From: Rheum nobile
Taxonomy: Eukaryota; Streptophyta; Magnoliopsida; Caryophyllales; Polygonaceae
Assembly (NCBI GenBank): GCA_027886185.1
Contig: WOAB01000098.1
Span: forward strand, 1,860,001 to 1,924,000
Reading direction: 5' to 3'
Length of the DNA: 64,000 bases
Shown here: one piece after another, positions 22,557 to 33,719 of the stretch
How the letters are laid out: each line of letters starts with the position of its first letter
Numbering within the stretch: the first letter of the stretch is position 1
Notes under the pieces: model-generated
Told to the model about the DNA's origin: nothing
What the model saw: the letters and a program-made list of their open reading frames with translations, nothing else
The model's database searches: none
Program-made: the position numbers and the translations under genes

Positions 22557-24382
22557 GTTCGTTCGAGTGGTTTGGAGACCTCTAGGGTCGTTGCGGTTCG
22601 ACTTGAGGCAAGAGGATCCTTGCTAACTTATATATTTTTTAAATTGATTTATGCTTAATTTATTTCATAATTAAGTTTATCGTTGCTTGGTTGAATATGA
22701 GTATGTGTGCGTGATAGTAATTGTCTGGTATCGTGATTGATTAAATGTGGACGTGGTAGTCAATTGTGACTAAATATGATTGATTGTTGTAAATAGTGTT
22801 GTTGGATTAAATGTGTGTGTGTGGGGGGGATCGTGTGTGTGTGTTGGATCATGTGTGTGCGTGTGTTGAATTGAATGTGTGTGTGTGTGTGTTGAATGTG
22901 TGTGTGTATGTTGGATTGAATGTGTGTGTGTGCGTGTGTTGGATTGAATGTGTGCATGTTTTGGATTGAGTTTGTGTGTGTGTGTTGGATTGTGTGTGTG
23001 TATGTGATTATGTGATATTTGATTGGTTGTCGTATAAAGTGTTTGAATTGGTGTCGGTGTAGTGGTGGAATGTTGTTGGTTGGTGAAAGTCCTTATATTT
23101 AGGGCCTCAGTGGGTATGAACCCCCGAAGGTCGAAGGGTCAGATGATGATAGTCTCACCAAACCGCGTAGGGTGCACGCCTACGTCGTTAAGGGCCAAGG
23201 GTTGGGTGGTGAAAGTCCCATCCGGAAAGTGTGTGTTGATTGTCTCACCCGGTGATGTGGTGGTGGAGACGGAGGTTGGATTGGAGGTGTTGGTGGTTGT
23301 GTGTGTTGATTGTCTCACCCGGTGATGTGGTGGTGGAGACGGAGGTTGGATTGGAGGTGTTGGTGGTTGTGTGTGTTGGTTATGTGTTGAATGTTGGTTG
23401 TGTACTTGATTAAGTGGTTGTGTTAATGATATTGGTTGTGTACCTGAATACGTGGATTTGTGATGAATGTTGATTATGTACTTGATTAAGTGGTTGTGTT
23501 GGTAATTTGGTTGTATGTTTGATAATTGGTTTATGTTGGACGTTGATTGTTATTAGTTGTGGTTGTGGGTCATTGTTGGCCATTGGTTGTGGTTGTGAGT
23601 TTCGTGTGTTATAGTTGTTGGTTGTAACTGGTCAATGTGGTAAATTCTGTTGGTATGGTTGTTGTTAGTAACTGGTGGATTATGAAGGTTGGTTGCGTTG
23701 TTTGACTATATAGATTGGTTTCCCATCTTGAGGGTGTGTGTGCCAATGCGAGTTGAGTTTGAGGTATGAGTTGCAGTCGTGGTTGACGAATCGGCGGCAC
23801 CAGAAGGGTGGCTGGCCTGGATCGTTATTTTGGTTGATTGTATTAAGTATTGATTATATCGTTGATGCTTAGGTGTTTGTTGTTGTGAAGGTTAATTGAA
23901 TTTGTTGTGTAGTGCAGTAGCGAGTTCAGTCTAATTGATTAGCTGTGGTTGTAAGTCAGTCATAAGATGTGTATGTGCTTAGGGTTGTTGATTGAGGTAT
24001 TAGGAATGGAGAGGAAGTTGGATTGGATCGTTCTTTTCGTCTATGCTTGTGATGAGTTATAGGATGGATTGAAAGAGATTAGTATCGTGTAGAATTGGAT
24101 AAGATTGAGTATTGGATGATTATGTGATAGAGTGTGTTTGCGTTTAGGCGTGTGTTTTATGTTGTTTGGTCGGTATGATATGGTATATATTGTATGTATA
24201 TATTGTATGATCTGTTGTTGTTTGGTATTGTTGATTGCCATGATAACTCTATGGTTTTGAAACTGTTTTGGCTCGGCTAGTCTTGCCATAGTCTTTCACG
24301 AGACTGACCAACTGCGGTTTACGTGCCGTGGTTGGCTGGGGTATCAGGTCCCTCAGTCAATCAGGCTTTTCAGGTTCAGCGC

Positions 24383-26230
24383 TGTAACACCCCCAAGCCA
24401 GTGGTGCTACAGTGCCATAATCCAAAGGATTATAAGGCGGGTAAAATAAACTTTTTTGCAAAACATAACCCATATATATATATAAAGCAACACAGCGGAA
24501 ACCTGTAAAACCTGTTCAAAGTTTGAAACCATAATCAAACTTAACACACAGAAAGTACTACAATAATTTACAACCAAAAGCCAACAACCTAAAACCAAAA
24601 GCCAACAATAAGTTTGACCACTTCAAGGTCCAAAACCAAAATGATACATACAACTAGTCAAAGTCCAAAACCAAAAGAGTAAAGCCTTCGACTCCAAACC
24701 GACGGTGATCAGGATCCTCCTTGCTGGCGTTGAATCTGCAAAACCTGATTGACTGAGGGACCCGAAACCCCAGCCAACCACGGTACGTAAATCGAAGTTG
24801 GTCAGTCTCACGAAAGACTGTGGCAAGACTAGCCAAGCCAAAACAGTTTCAACAATACACAATCAATACAATATACAACCAAACTAACCAAGAGATATAT
24901 AAATAACCGACATCACCATATCCGACCAATCAACCAAGAAGATAACTCAACTTATTTTCAACCAATCACAACAATTAAAATATACATATCTATCACTTCA
25001 AACAATAACTTAATCAGGTACGCAAGCAACCCTTTCTCACAATTACCACTTCTCAACCTCTCCGTCTCCACCCCCACATCACCTAGGTGAGACCATTCAC
25101 AACATCTCCGTCTCCACCCCCACATCACCAGGTGAGACAATTCACAACATCTCCGTCTCCACCCCCACATCACCGGGTCAGACGATTCACAACATCCAAA
25201 CCAACTATCCATCACCATACCAACACCAATCAAACAACACAACGACAATCAAAATCACATAACCACACCTTATCACACATCATCACATATCATCACATAT
25301 CCTCACACACACATCATCACATAATATCACATATCATCCCACATCATCACCCAAGCAATTATATAGTCAATCAAACCAATAAAAAAATAGCTCAAGCAAT
25401 GGTAAAACAAATTATGAAATAAACTAGGCATAAATTAATTTATAAAAATATATAAGTTAGGCAAGGATCCTCTTGCCTCAAGTCGAACCACAACGACTTC
25501 AGAAACTCAATTTTAACTCGATCGGTCTTGCGAAATCAATCCGAGCAAAACCCTGGCGTTAAGTCATACCAAACCCCAACTAGAGAAAAATCCCCAAATT
25601 CAACCCTAATAATACCTTCCAAAATTTCAGCAACCACACACCCACAAAAATCAAGCCAATGCTCACGAAATTCTTCTTTAACTGCCCATGAAGAATAATT
25701 CAACATCAATTCGGACCTCCATACAACATCAATTCGAACATATCAATATCAATTCGAACATAATAAAAAAATTCAGCAAAGCCAAACGAACCCCAAGCAA
25801 ACCCAAATCAAACATCACCTTACCTCTTCGTTAGTCCTCGCCGGAAAGCTCCTGACGCCGGAGACAACCACCACGACGGCGGACTGCAGCTGTAGCTCAA
25901 CAACACCAGCACAGACAGCAGCAACCACGAAGACCGCAGCTCGAACCGGACAGCACAGCCACCACGAAGACAGCACGCAGCCAAGGGAGGAGGAGGACGA
26001 CGCTGGGAGAGGCTGGGCTCGCTGGAGGAAGGAGCTGCTCGAGAGGAAGAAGCTGGGCACGAAGAGAGACCGGAGGAGAAGAGAAAACGTGGGTGCTCAG
26101 CGGAAGTTCACACGAGGAAGACAACCGAACACTTAGGGATTTTTATCCCCAATTTCCCATTTCCCCTTTTTTAGTAAAATCCTTAATTAATTTACCCTTA
26201 TGCCATTATCCACTTATTTGGGGTATTTCA
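24383..26230 (-). repeat. 3' LTR of the complete chromovirus
   Basis: 1,848 bases, nearly identical by eye to the 5' LTR at 31188-33038, with scattered point differences and short A/T-run indels. It carries three copies of the CCGTCTCCACCCCCACATCA minisatellite (about 25054-25195), the terminal hairpin at 24417-24433 and the splice-acceptor-like GCGAAATCAATCCGAG (inverted) near 25535. Confidence 0.92.
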
Positions 26231-26566
26231 TTCTCCCCCCCTTACAACAGTTTCGTCCTCGAAACTCAGATCAAACAGGTGAGGATAACTGCCTCGCATA
26301 ACCGACTCTAATTCCCACGTCTCTTCTTCAGTTCCATGCCTAGCCCATAACACTTTTACCAAAGGAATAACCTTGTTCCTCAATTTCTTCTGATCAGTCG
26401 CTAGGATTCTTACAGGTAATTCCTCAAACGTGCCATCAGATTGAAATTCTATCTCCTCAAAGTTCAGAACATGAGGCGGATGATACACATACCTCCTCAG
26501 CTGAGACACATGAAATACGTCATGCATTCCACTCATCTTTGGCGGCAATGCAACTTGGTAAGCCAC
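26228..26566 (-). pseudogene. Integrase C-terminus with chromodomain-like tail
   Basis: The final coding segment begins after a frameshift. It reads MHDVFHVSQLRRYV, the conserved end of Ty3/gypsy integrase. After an acidic spacer comes LVKVLWARHGTEEETWELE and YPHLF, the chromodomain-like motif of Tekay-type chromoviruses, which is thought to steer integration to heterochromatin. It ends at a stop in the first bases of the LTR. It is in a different frame from the upstream 26581-28353 segment, so a single-base loss near 26585-26615 separates them. As it stands it could not be made as part of Pol. Confidence 0.85.
26231..26243 (-). other. Polypurine tract of the chromovirus
   Basis: On the minus strand AAGGGGGGGAGAA directly precedes the TGAAATACCCC start of the 3' LTR. 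The last codons of the polyprotein overlap it, as is usual for this group. Confidence 0.85.
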
Positions 26567-26580
26567 GACACCAACTCTCT

Positions 26581-28353
26581 TCAGAATCTCAAAGGGACCA
26601 CATATCTAGGACTCAACTTACCTCGTTTCCCAAATCTGAATACTCCTTTAGTCGGCGAAACTTTAATAAACACATGATCTCCCACACTGAATTCCAAAGG
26701 ACGTCTACGAACATCTGCATACGATTTTTGTCTGCTCTGAGCTGACAACAACCTCTGACGAATCACCTCAATGTCGTCCTTAGTTTTCTGCAGAAGCTCA
26801 GGAGCAACTAACACATCATCAGTCAAATCGTCCCAACACAAAGGCGATCTACAACGACGACCATACAAGGCTTCATAAGGCGCCATCTTAATCGATGCAT
26901 GCCAACTATTATTGTACGTAAATTCTATCAAATGCAACCTGTCTTCCCAATTTCCTGGCCAATCTAAAGCATAAGCTCGAAGCATGTCTTCCAAGGTTTG
27001 AATTGTCCTTTCAGACTGACCGTCAGTTTGCGGATGAAAAGATGTACTAAATCTCAGTTGCGTACCCATTGCCGCATGCAAGGATTCCCAAAAACGAGAT
27101 GTGAATCGTCCATCTCTGTCAGACACAATAGTCTTGGGAACACCATGCAATCTGACTATCTCTCGCAAGAATATTTCTGCTAACCTCTCTGGATTCCAAG
27201 TAAGCTTGATAGGTATAAAGTGTGAAGACTTCGTCAAACGATCCACAATGACCCATATTGCCTCATTCCCTCTTCGGGATCTAGGAAGAGCAACAACAAA
27301 ATCCATCGAGATGTCTTCCCACTTCCATTCAGGAATAGGAAGCGGTTGTAACTCTCCAGCTGGTCTCTGGTGTTCAATCTTAACCTGCTGACAGATCAAA
27401 CACCTCGACACATACTCAGCAACTTCTTGCTTCATGTTACTCCACCAATAATTCCGTCTCAAGTCCTTGTACATCTTGCTGGCTCCTGGGTGTACTGAAT
27501 ACGCTGAAGAGTGACTTTCCTTAAGGATCAACTCTCTAAGTTCCTTGTCAGCTGGCACACATAACCGATTCTGGAATCGTAATATCCCATCCTCATGAAT
27601 GAGAAATCCGGGTGCCTTTCCTTGAGCAACTTCACTGCACAACTTACTCAACACAGGGTCCTGAGATTGTCCCTCCTTGATCGACTCTACTAATGTCGAG
27701 TGAATTTCCATCACATTCAGCATCATTTGTTCCTTCTCACACCAAATCTCAATTTCACCTCTTACAAACTCTTGTTGTAACTCTGGCTGAGCTGTTAAAC
27801 AAGCAACCCTAAGTTCCGGGGTCAACTTTCTACTCAAGGCATCCGTCACTACATTGGCTTTTCCTGGATGATAGCATATATCTATATCATAATCCTTAAT
27901 CAACTCCAGCCACCGTCTCTGTCTCAAATTCAATTCCTTCTGAGTGAAGATATACTTCAAGCTCTTATGATCAGTGAAAATTGGACATCTTACCCCATAC
28001 AAATAATGTCGCCAAATCTTGAGAGCAAAGACCACGGCTGCAAGTTCCAAATCATGGGTAGGATAATTGACTTCATGAGATTTAAGTTGACGAGAAGCAT
28101 AGGCTATAACCTTTCCATTCTGCATTAGAACACAACCCAAACCTTGCTTAGAAGCATCACTGTAAACGGCAAATCCTTCAGTTCCCTGCGGTAAGGCTAA
28201 CACTGGTGCACTAGTCAAACGTCTCTTGAGCTCTTCAAAACTCCCCAGACACTTCCTGTCCCATTCAAACTTCGTGGTCTTACGCAGCAGATTAGTTAAT
28301 GGTCGTGCAATCTGAGAAAAGCCTTCCACAAATCTCCTGTAATAACCTGCCAA
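26581..28353 (-). pseudogene. RNase H and integrase part of the chromovirus polyprotein
   Basis: A 590-residue open segment. RNase H: YSDAS (D66), THDLELA (E103), TDHKSL (D128) and VTDALSR (D171) give the four catalytic acids. Integrase: H281/H288 with CLIC (C318, C321) form the zinc-binding HHCC, and SMDF (D351), VSDRD (D412) and GQSERT (E448) give a canonical D-D-35-E triad. These domains degrade the RNA template strand and insert the cDNA. The segment itself has no internal stop, so its catalytic residues survive. It is closed at 26581 by a stop caused by the frameshift and cut off from the RT segment by the stop at 28420-28422. Confidence 0.92.
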
Positions 28354-28419
28354 ACCAAGAAAGCTTCGAACTTCCTTAACATTCTGAAGTGGTCTCCAAT
28401 TTGCTACTGCTTCTGTTTT

Positions 28420-28752
28420 CTATGGATCGACCATTACACCTTCACTAGAGATCACATGACCAAGAAATGCCACCTTAGGTAACCAAAAATCACATTTCGA
28501 CAACTTGGCAAACAACTTCTGTCGCCTCAACACATCAAGTACTGCTCTAAGATGAGTTTCATGGTCCTCCATACTCCGAGAGTATACTAGAATATCATCA
28601 ATAAAAACCACCACAAAACGATCCAGGTATTCTCTAAAGCATCTGTTCATTAAGTCCATAAAAACTACAGGAGCATTCGTCAACCCAAAAGGCATCACCA
28701 CAAATTCATAATGACCGTACCTTGTTCTGAAAGCAGTCTTGTAGATATCATC
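28420..28752 (-). pseudogene. Reverse transcriptase, C-terminal half
   Basis: It contains MPFGLTNAP and VFIDDILVYS, the F-x-D-D catalytic motif (FIDD at residues 33-36 of the open segment from 28701), and LGHVIS. It is in the same frame as the flanking segments and bounded by in-frame stops at 28753-28755 (TAA) and 28420-28422 (TAG). Reverse transcriptase makes cDNA from the genomic RNA in cytoplasmic particles. The stops would prevent full-length Pol. Confidence 0.9.
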
Positions 28753-29439
28753 TTATCGAACTCTAAGCTGATGGTACCCTGATCTCAAGTCAATCTTGGA
28801 GAATACTGTAGCTCCTTGCAATTGATCCAACAAGTCATCAAAACAAGGAAGCGGATATTTGTTCTTAACCGTCACCTTATTCAATTCCCTGTAATCAATA
28901 CATAGTCGAAGAGAACCATCTTTCTTCTTAACAAACAATACGGGTGCGCCCCAAGGAGATACACTTGGTCTAATAAAACCTGATTCAACAAGGTCTTCTA
29001 ACTGTTTCCTCAATTCCATCATTTCTACTGGTGCCATGCGATAAGGAGCTCGAGAAATCGGGGCAGTTCCCGGCTCTAACTCAATGGTAAAATCAACATC
29101 ACGACTTGGCGCTAAACCCACCAGTTTCTCCGGAAACACATCCGAATACTCGCAAACGACGGGAATGTCGTCTATCCTTACTTCATCATTTCTTTCCTCT
29201 AAAGCATAACACACATACCCAGCACAGCCTTGCCTTAGCAGTCTAGCAGCTGTCATTGTACTGATAATTCTACCAGAGTCTCGCGGATCATGCCCTTCAA
29301 ACACATGCGCTACACCCTCATCTGTCCTTACAGTAACTGTCTTCTTCCTGAAATCAAGAACAGCACCATGGCGAGAAAGCCAATCCATACCTAGGATAAT
29401 ATCATAGTGCAACATACTGATAGCTATCAAATCAACCAT
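28753..29439 (-). pseudogene. Protease end and reverse transcriptase, N-terminal half
   Basis: It opens with HYDIILGMDWLSRHGA, the conserved second motif of the Ty3/gypsy aspartic protease. It continues through a linker to RT motifs LRLCIDYRELNKVT, YPLPCFDDLLDQL and FSKIDLRSGYHQLRV. The D of KIDLRSGY is the first catalytic aspartate of RT. It ends at an in-frame TAA (28753-28755) just past the RT palm motif. Sequence between this segment and the upstream one (29440-29493) is in frame. Confidence 0.9.
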
Positions 29440-29493
29440 CCATTCCCGACCACCTATGAGGATCGGAAAATCCTTAAGTCCTCGAGTACCAAC

Positions 29494-30102
29494 TCACTTA
29501 TCACCATTCGGCAATCCCACAACAAATGGTTCACACTCTAAATCACATACTAACCCAAGTCTATCTACACAATTCTCAGCAATAAAAGAATATGTAGCTC
29601 CAGAGTCAAATAATAAACGAACGGGTTCAGACCGAATAAAAAGCGTACCTGTAGTCACAAGCGTGTTGTCATTCTCAGTTCTCCTCATCTCATAAATCCG
29701 AGGGGTTGAAGTTTCACCCATCAGTGCCTTGCCCTTGTTGCCCATAGCATTATGTGGCGTCTGTGACGGTACTGGACGGTTCTGATTCGGAACTGGACGA
29801 TAAGCAGGAGAGGAAGCTTGAGTTTGAGTGGGAATTTCCTTTTGTCTGCAGTAAGCTTTAATGTGTCCCACTACTCCACATTTGAAACAAGTCTGGGGTG
29901 CTCTGGTACAATTTGCCCTCTTATGATTTGGATCCCCACAGTTAAAGCAACGTTGCGCATTCCTTGCCATCCCTGGCTGGCCCCACGACGGTTGATAATT
30001 CACCGACATCTGGGAACCACCACCTTGACTTGTCTTAGTCGGCCCAGTGCTAGGAGTACTCTTAGGGGTAAAGAAAGGTTTTCTGAACCCACCAAAATTA
30101 CT
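29494..30102 (-). pseudogene. Gag zinc knuckles and aspartic protease active site
   Basis: Counted from the Met at 30009, residues 21-34 and 41-54 are two CX2CX4HX4C zinc knuckles (CFNCGDPNHKRANC and CFKCGVVGHIKAYC), the nucleic-acid-binding end of Gag. LLFDSGATYSFIA with DSGA at 135-138 is the aspartic-protease active site. Two zinc knuckles are seen in several chromovirus lineages. It is bounded by in-frame stops at 30103-30105 (TAA) and 29494-29496 (TGA). The sequence from 30102 to 30010 reads in the same frame without a Met. Confidence 0.9.
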
Positions 30103-30777
30103 TTAAGGTCCAGTTCCTCCAGGCGTAAACTGAGTCTTCTGTCTCTTCCCAGCCCGAGCATCCATAATCTGATTCGAGTCATCAATAGTTGCTTCCATAG
30201 TCAGACACTCGTCAATAAATTGCTCGAGCGTAGTACAATTGTGCCTTGCCATCAGAGGCCTTATTTCGGGATATAACCATCGGTGAAAGTGCTTGATCTT
30301 ATCCTTTTCATTCCTTACTACCGCAGTTGCATACTTCAGCAGCTTGTTGAATTTCACAGCCAACTGATGCACTTTCAACCCTTCATTCTCTGGGTATTGA
30401 AACTCATGCAGATTAGCATCTCTTAGGGCCTCTAGGAAGAATCGGTCCTCTAACTTGGCTCGAAACTCTTCCCACGTAGCCCCGTGGTCAGTTGGTCGGG
30501 CGGCATCCCACCAATCACTAGCATCATCAGTTAAATAATAAACAGCAATAGTCACTTTCTCATTTTCTGGGCATCTGATACCCTCCAGCAACTTCTCAAA
30601 CCTGTTCAGCCAGAATGACACAGCAGCAGGCTCGCCAGACCCATCAAAAGTAGGAGGTTTCATGCTGGCCACAACTTCCATATATCTGCTGAACCCTGCT
30701 TGCACTACTGGCGGCTCATTCCTTTGCTGCCCAATATGAACTGGCTGAGCAACCTGAGCTGGCGATGCCTGTGCCAA
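30103..30777 (-). pseudogene. Gag capsid region
   Basis: A 224-residue segment with the retrotransposon-gag motifs PPTFDGSGEP, SFWLNRFEKLL, YYLTDDASDWWDA, TWEEFRAKLEDRFF and LKVHQLAVKFNKLLKYA. Gag forms the virus-like particle in which reverse transcription takes place. It is separated from the N-terminal piece by an in-frame TAG (30784-30786) and from the zinc-knuckle part by TAA (30103-30105). Met 30777 is only the first Met after the stop, not a natural start. Confidence 0.9.
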
Positions 30778-30783
30778 AGCAGC

Positions 30784-31011
30784 CTACACAGCCTGAGTCA
30801 CCATCTGTTGCAGCACAGTCAGAGTCCTTGGGTCAATTCCCGCATTGACAGCCTCTGGTGGAATTCCTATAGGATTCTGCTGACTTCCCACAGTGTTATC
30901 AGCAGCTTCACTGTTCACATCCACCTCTTGAGGATCAGCCCGAGGACGTCCTCTACCACGTCCACGACCTCTACCTCTACCTCGACCCGCGTTCGGAGGC
31001 ATACTGAACAT
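30784..31011 (-). pseudogene. Gag N-terminus with Gly-Arg repeat
   Basis: The natural gag start is probably 31011. The first 75 residues include an alternating (GR)-rich tract (residues 8-22, AGRGRGRG...) followed by acidic and hydrophilic sequence, ending at an in-frame TAG. The leader from 31187 to 31012 also holds an upstream ATG at 31157 with a short frame that overlaps the gag start. Confidence 0.75.
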
Positions 31012-31170
31012 GTATGAACATTAGCACAAAACACAACAAACAACCAATACTTACCAATACAACTCACTACGGTCGACAGCAAGGAATCCTGATCACACGC
31101 TTGTTCACAACCACAACGTATAAAAATTTCCAAGTTGAAAACTCGGAAAGAACACATTTTTGAAAAGAAA

Positions 31171-31182
31171 GCTCTGATACCA
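31171..31182 (-). other. Primer-binding site for tRNA-iMet
   Basis: The minus strand reads TGGTATCAGAGC, the 12-base complement of the 3' end of plant initiator tRNA-Met used by most plant LTR retrotransposons. It sits five bases inside the 5' LTR end (31188). Confidence 0.92.
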
Positions 31183-31187
31183 ACTTC

Positions 31188-33038
31188 TGTAACACCCCCA
31201 GGCCAGTGGTGCTACAGTGCCATAATCCAAAGGATTATAAGGCGGGTAAAATAATTTTTTTTGCAAAACATAACCCATATATATATATATAAAGCAACAC
31301 AGCGGAAACCTGTAAAACCTGTTCAAAGTTTGAAACCATAATCAAACTTAACACACAGAAAGTACTACAATAATTTACAACCAAAAGCCAACAACCTAAA
31401 ACCAAAAGCCAACAACAAGTTTGACCACTTCAAGGTCCAAAACCAAAATGATACATACAACTAGTCAAAGTCCAAAACCAAAAGAGTAAAGCCTTCGACT
31501 CCAAACCGACGGTGATCAGGATCCTCCTTGCTGGCGTTGAATCTGCAAAGCCTGATTGACTGGGGGACCTGAAACCCCAGCCAACCACGGTACATAAACC
31601 GAAGTTGGTCAGTCTCACGAAAGACTGTGGCAAGACTAGCCAAGCCAAAACAGTTTCAACAATACACAATCAATACAATATACAACCAAACTAACCAAGA
31701 GATATATAAATAACCGACATCACCATATCCGACCAATCAACCAAGAAGATAAGTCAACTTATTTTCAACCAATCACAACAATTAAAATATACATATCTAT
31801 CACTTCAAACAACAACTTAATCAGGTACGCAAGCAACCCTTTCTCACAATTACCACTTCTCAACCTCTCCGTCTCCACCCCCACATCACCTAGGTGAGAC
31901 CATTCACAACATCCCCGTCTCCACCCCCACATCACCAGGTGAGACAATTCACAACATCTCCGTCTCCACCCCCACATCACCGGGTCAGACGATTCACAAC
32001 ATCCAAACCAACTATCCATCACCATACCAACACCAATCAAACAACACAACGACAATCAAAATCACATAACCACACCTTATCACACATCATCACATATCAT
32101 CACATATCCTCACACACACATCATCACATAATATCACATATCATCCCACATCATCACCCAAGCAATTATATAGTCAATCAAACCAATAAAAAAAATAGCT
32201 CAAGTAATGGTAAAACAAATTATGAAATAAACTAGGCATAAATTAATTTATAAAAATATATAAGTTAGGGAAGGATCCTCTTGCCTCAAGTCGAACCACA
32301 ACGACTTCAGAAACTCAATTTTAACTCGATCGGTCCTGCGAAATCAATCCGAGCAAAACCCTGGCGTTAAGTCATACCAAACCACAACTAGAGAAAAATC
32401 CCCAAATTCAACCCTAATAATACCTTCCAAAATTTCAGCAACCACACACCCACAAAAATCAAGCCAATGCTCACGAAATTCTTCTTCAACTACCCATGAA
32501 GAATAATTCAACATCAATTCGGACCTCCATACAACATCAATTCGAACATATCAATATCAATTCGAACATAATAAAAAAAATCAGCAAAGCCAAACGAACC
32601 CCAAGCAAACCCAAATCAAACATCACCTTACCTCTTTGTTAGTCCTCGCCGGAAAGCTCCTGACGCCGGAGACGACCACCACGACGGCGGACTGCAGTTG
32701 CAACTCAACAACACCAGCACAGACAGCAGCAACCACGAAGACCGCAACTCGAACCGGACAGCACAGCCACCACGAAGACAGCACGCAGCCAAGGGAGGAG
32801 GAGGACGATGCTGGGAGAGGATGGGCTCGTCGGAGGAAGGAGCTGCTCGGGAGGAAGAAGCTGGGCACGAAGAGAGACCGAAGGAGAAGAGAAAACGTGG
32901 GTGCTCAACGGAGATTCACACGAGGAAGACAACCGAACACTTAGGGATTTTTATCCCCAATTTCACATTTCCCCTTTTTTAGTAAAATCCTTAATTAATT
33001 TACCCTTATGCCATTATCCACTTATTTGGGGTATTTCA
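31188..33038 (-). repeat. 5' LTR of the complete chromovirus
   Basis: 1,851 bases, partner of 24383-26230. It contains the terminal hairpin (31222-31238), three minisatellite copies (about 31866-32000) and the donor-like GAG|GTAAGG (inverted, near 32630). Confidence 0.92.
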
Positions 33039-33719
33039 AGCACCAGCAAGGAGGTTCTTGATTATCGTCGGTTTTGGAGTCGAGAACTCTACTCTTTTGG
33101 TTTGGACTTGACTTGTTGCACGTGTCGTTTTGGTTTCGGACTTTGAATGGGTTGTATTTATTGTATTGGTTTTGGTTTTTGGTTGTTGGTTTTTGGTTTG
33201 TAATTGGTTGTATTTCAGTATGTTAAGTTGTTGGTGGTTTCAAACTCTGGACAGGTTTTACAGGTTTTCCGCTGTGCTGCTTTTGATATTATATATATGG
33301 GTTATGTTTTGCATTTTTTTCTTTTAACCCGCCTTATAATCCTTCTGGATTATGGCACTGTAGCACCACTGGCCTGGGGGTGTTACACCAACAGCTCCTC
33401 TGCTGCTCCACACACAGCACCGCAACCACACGCATCAGCCACGAACAACCAGGATCAACAGCGAACAGCAGCACAGCCGCAGCAGCTCGGCTCACGGGAT
33501 CTGGACCGAGGGAGCGATGGCGATGATGGCGGAGCTTGGAGCTGGGAGCAGCTGAGGGAAGAAGAAGGCACAACTTCCCTGAATTAAGGAGATCGAAGGG
33601 GGTTTTCTACCCCAAAATTTCCAGATCTGCTTTCCCACTTTAATTTGCCCATTTGTTGATTTATAAATCCCGAAAATTTATTTACCATTTTGCCATTCTA
33701 TAACCTTAGGGGTATTTCA

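Larger units (their letters stand above)
24383..33038 (-). mobile_element. Complete Ty3/gypsy chromovirus (Tekay-like), minus strand, coding region broken
   Basis: It has two LTRs (24383-26230 and 31188-33038, both TGTAACACCCC...GGGGTATTTCA on the plus strand), a tRNA-iMet primer-binding site, a polypurine tract and a gag-protease-RT-RNase H-integrase-chromodomain order. Target duplications are AGCGC (24378-24382) and AGCAC (33039-33043), one mismatch. It lies inside LTR copy 3, splitting its CAGCGCCAGCAAGG motif. Integrase after RT places it in Ty3/gypsy. The C-terminal chromodomain-like segment suggests the Tekay/Del lineage of chromoviruses. All coding segments from 31011 to 26581 share one frame, so the ancestor had a single long gag-pol frame. 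Confidence 0.92.
21856..33387 (+). mobile_element. LTR-only copy 3, plus, split by the complete chromovirus
   Basis: It begins TGAAATACCCC (21856) and ends GGGGTGTTACA (33387). Target duplications are CCAGC (21851-21855) and CCAAC (33388-33392), one mismatch. Its own sequence is 21856-24382 plus 33039-33387, about 2.9 kb, and it sits inside copy 2 in the opposite orientation. GT-rich tracts lie at 22810-23010 and two copies of a TTGTCTCACCCGGTGATG-type minisatellite at about 23235-23370. Confidence 0.85.
18884..33719 (-). mobile_element. LTR-only copy 2, minus, split by a nested insertion
   Basis: It begins TGTAACACCCC at 18884 and ends GGGGTATTTCA at 33719. The flanking ACTAT duplications (18879-18883 and 33720-33724) are perfect. 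Its own sequence is 18884-21855 plus 33388-33719, about 3.3 kb; the rest is copy 3 with the complete chromovirus inside it. The recognition of the two halves rests on the matching termini, duplication and orientation. The second half holds the GC-rich leader region of the LTR. Confidence 0.85.

Noticed and set aside
25087..25422. Reading frames rich in RQFTTSPSPPPHH (also near 31894, 47293-47927, 58383-59570 and 61703-62188)
   Set aside because: They are translations of the LTR minisatellite and GT/CA tracts, with repeats and no domain.
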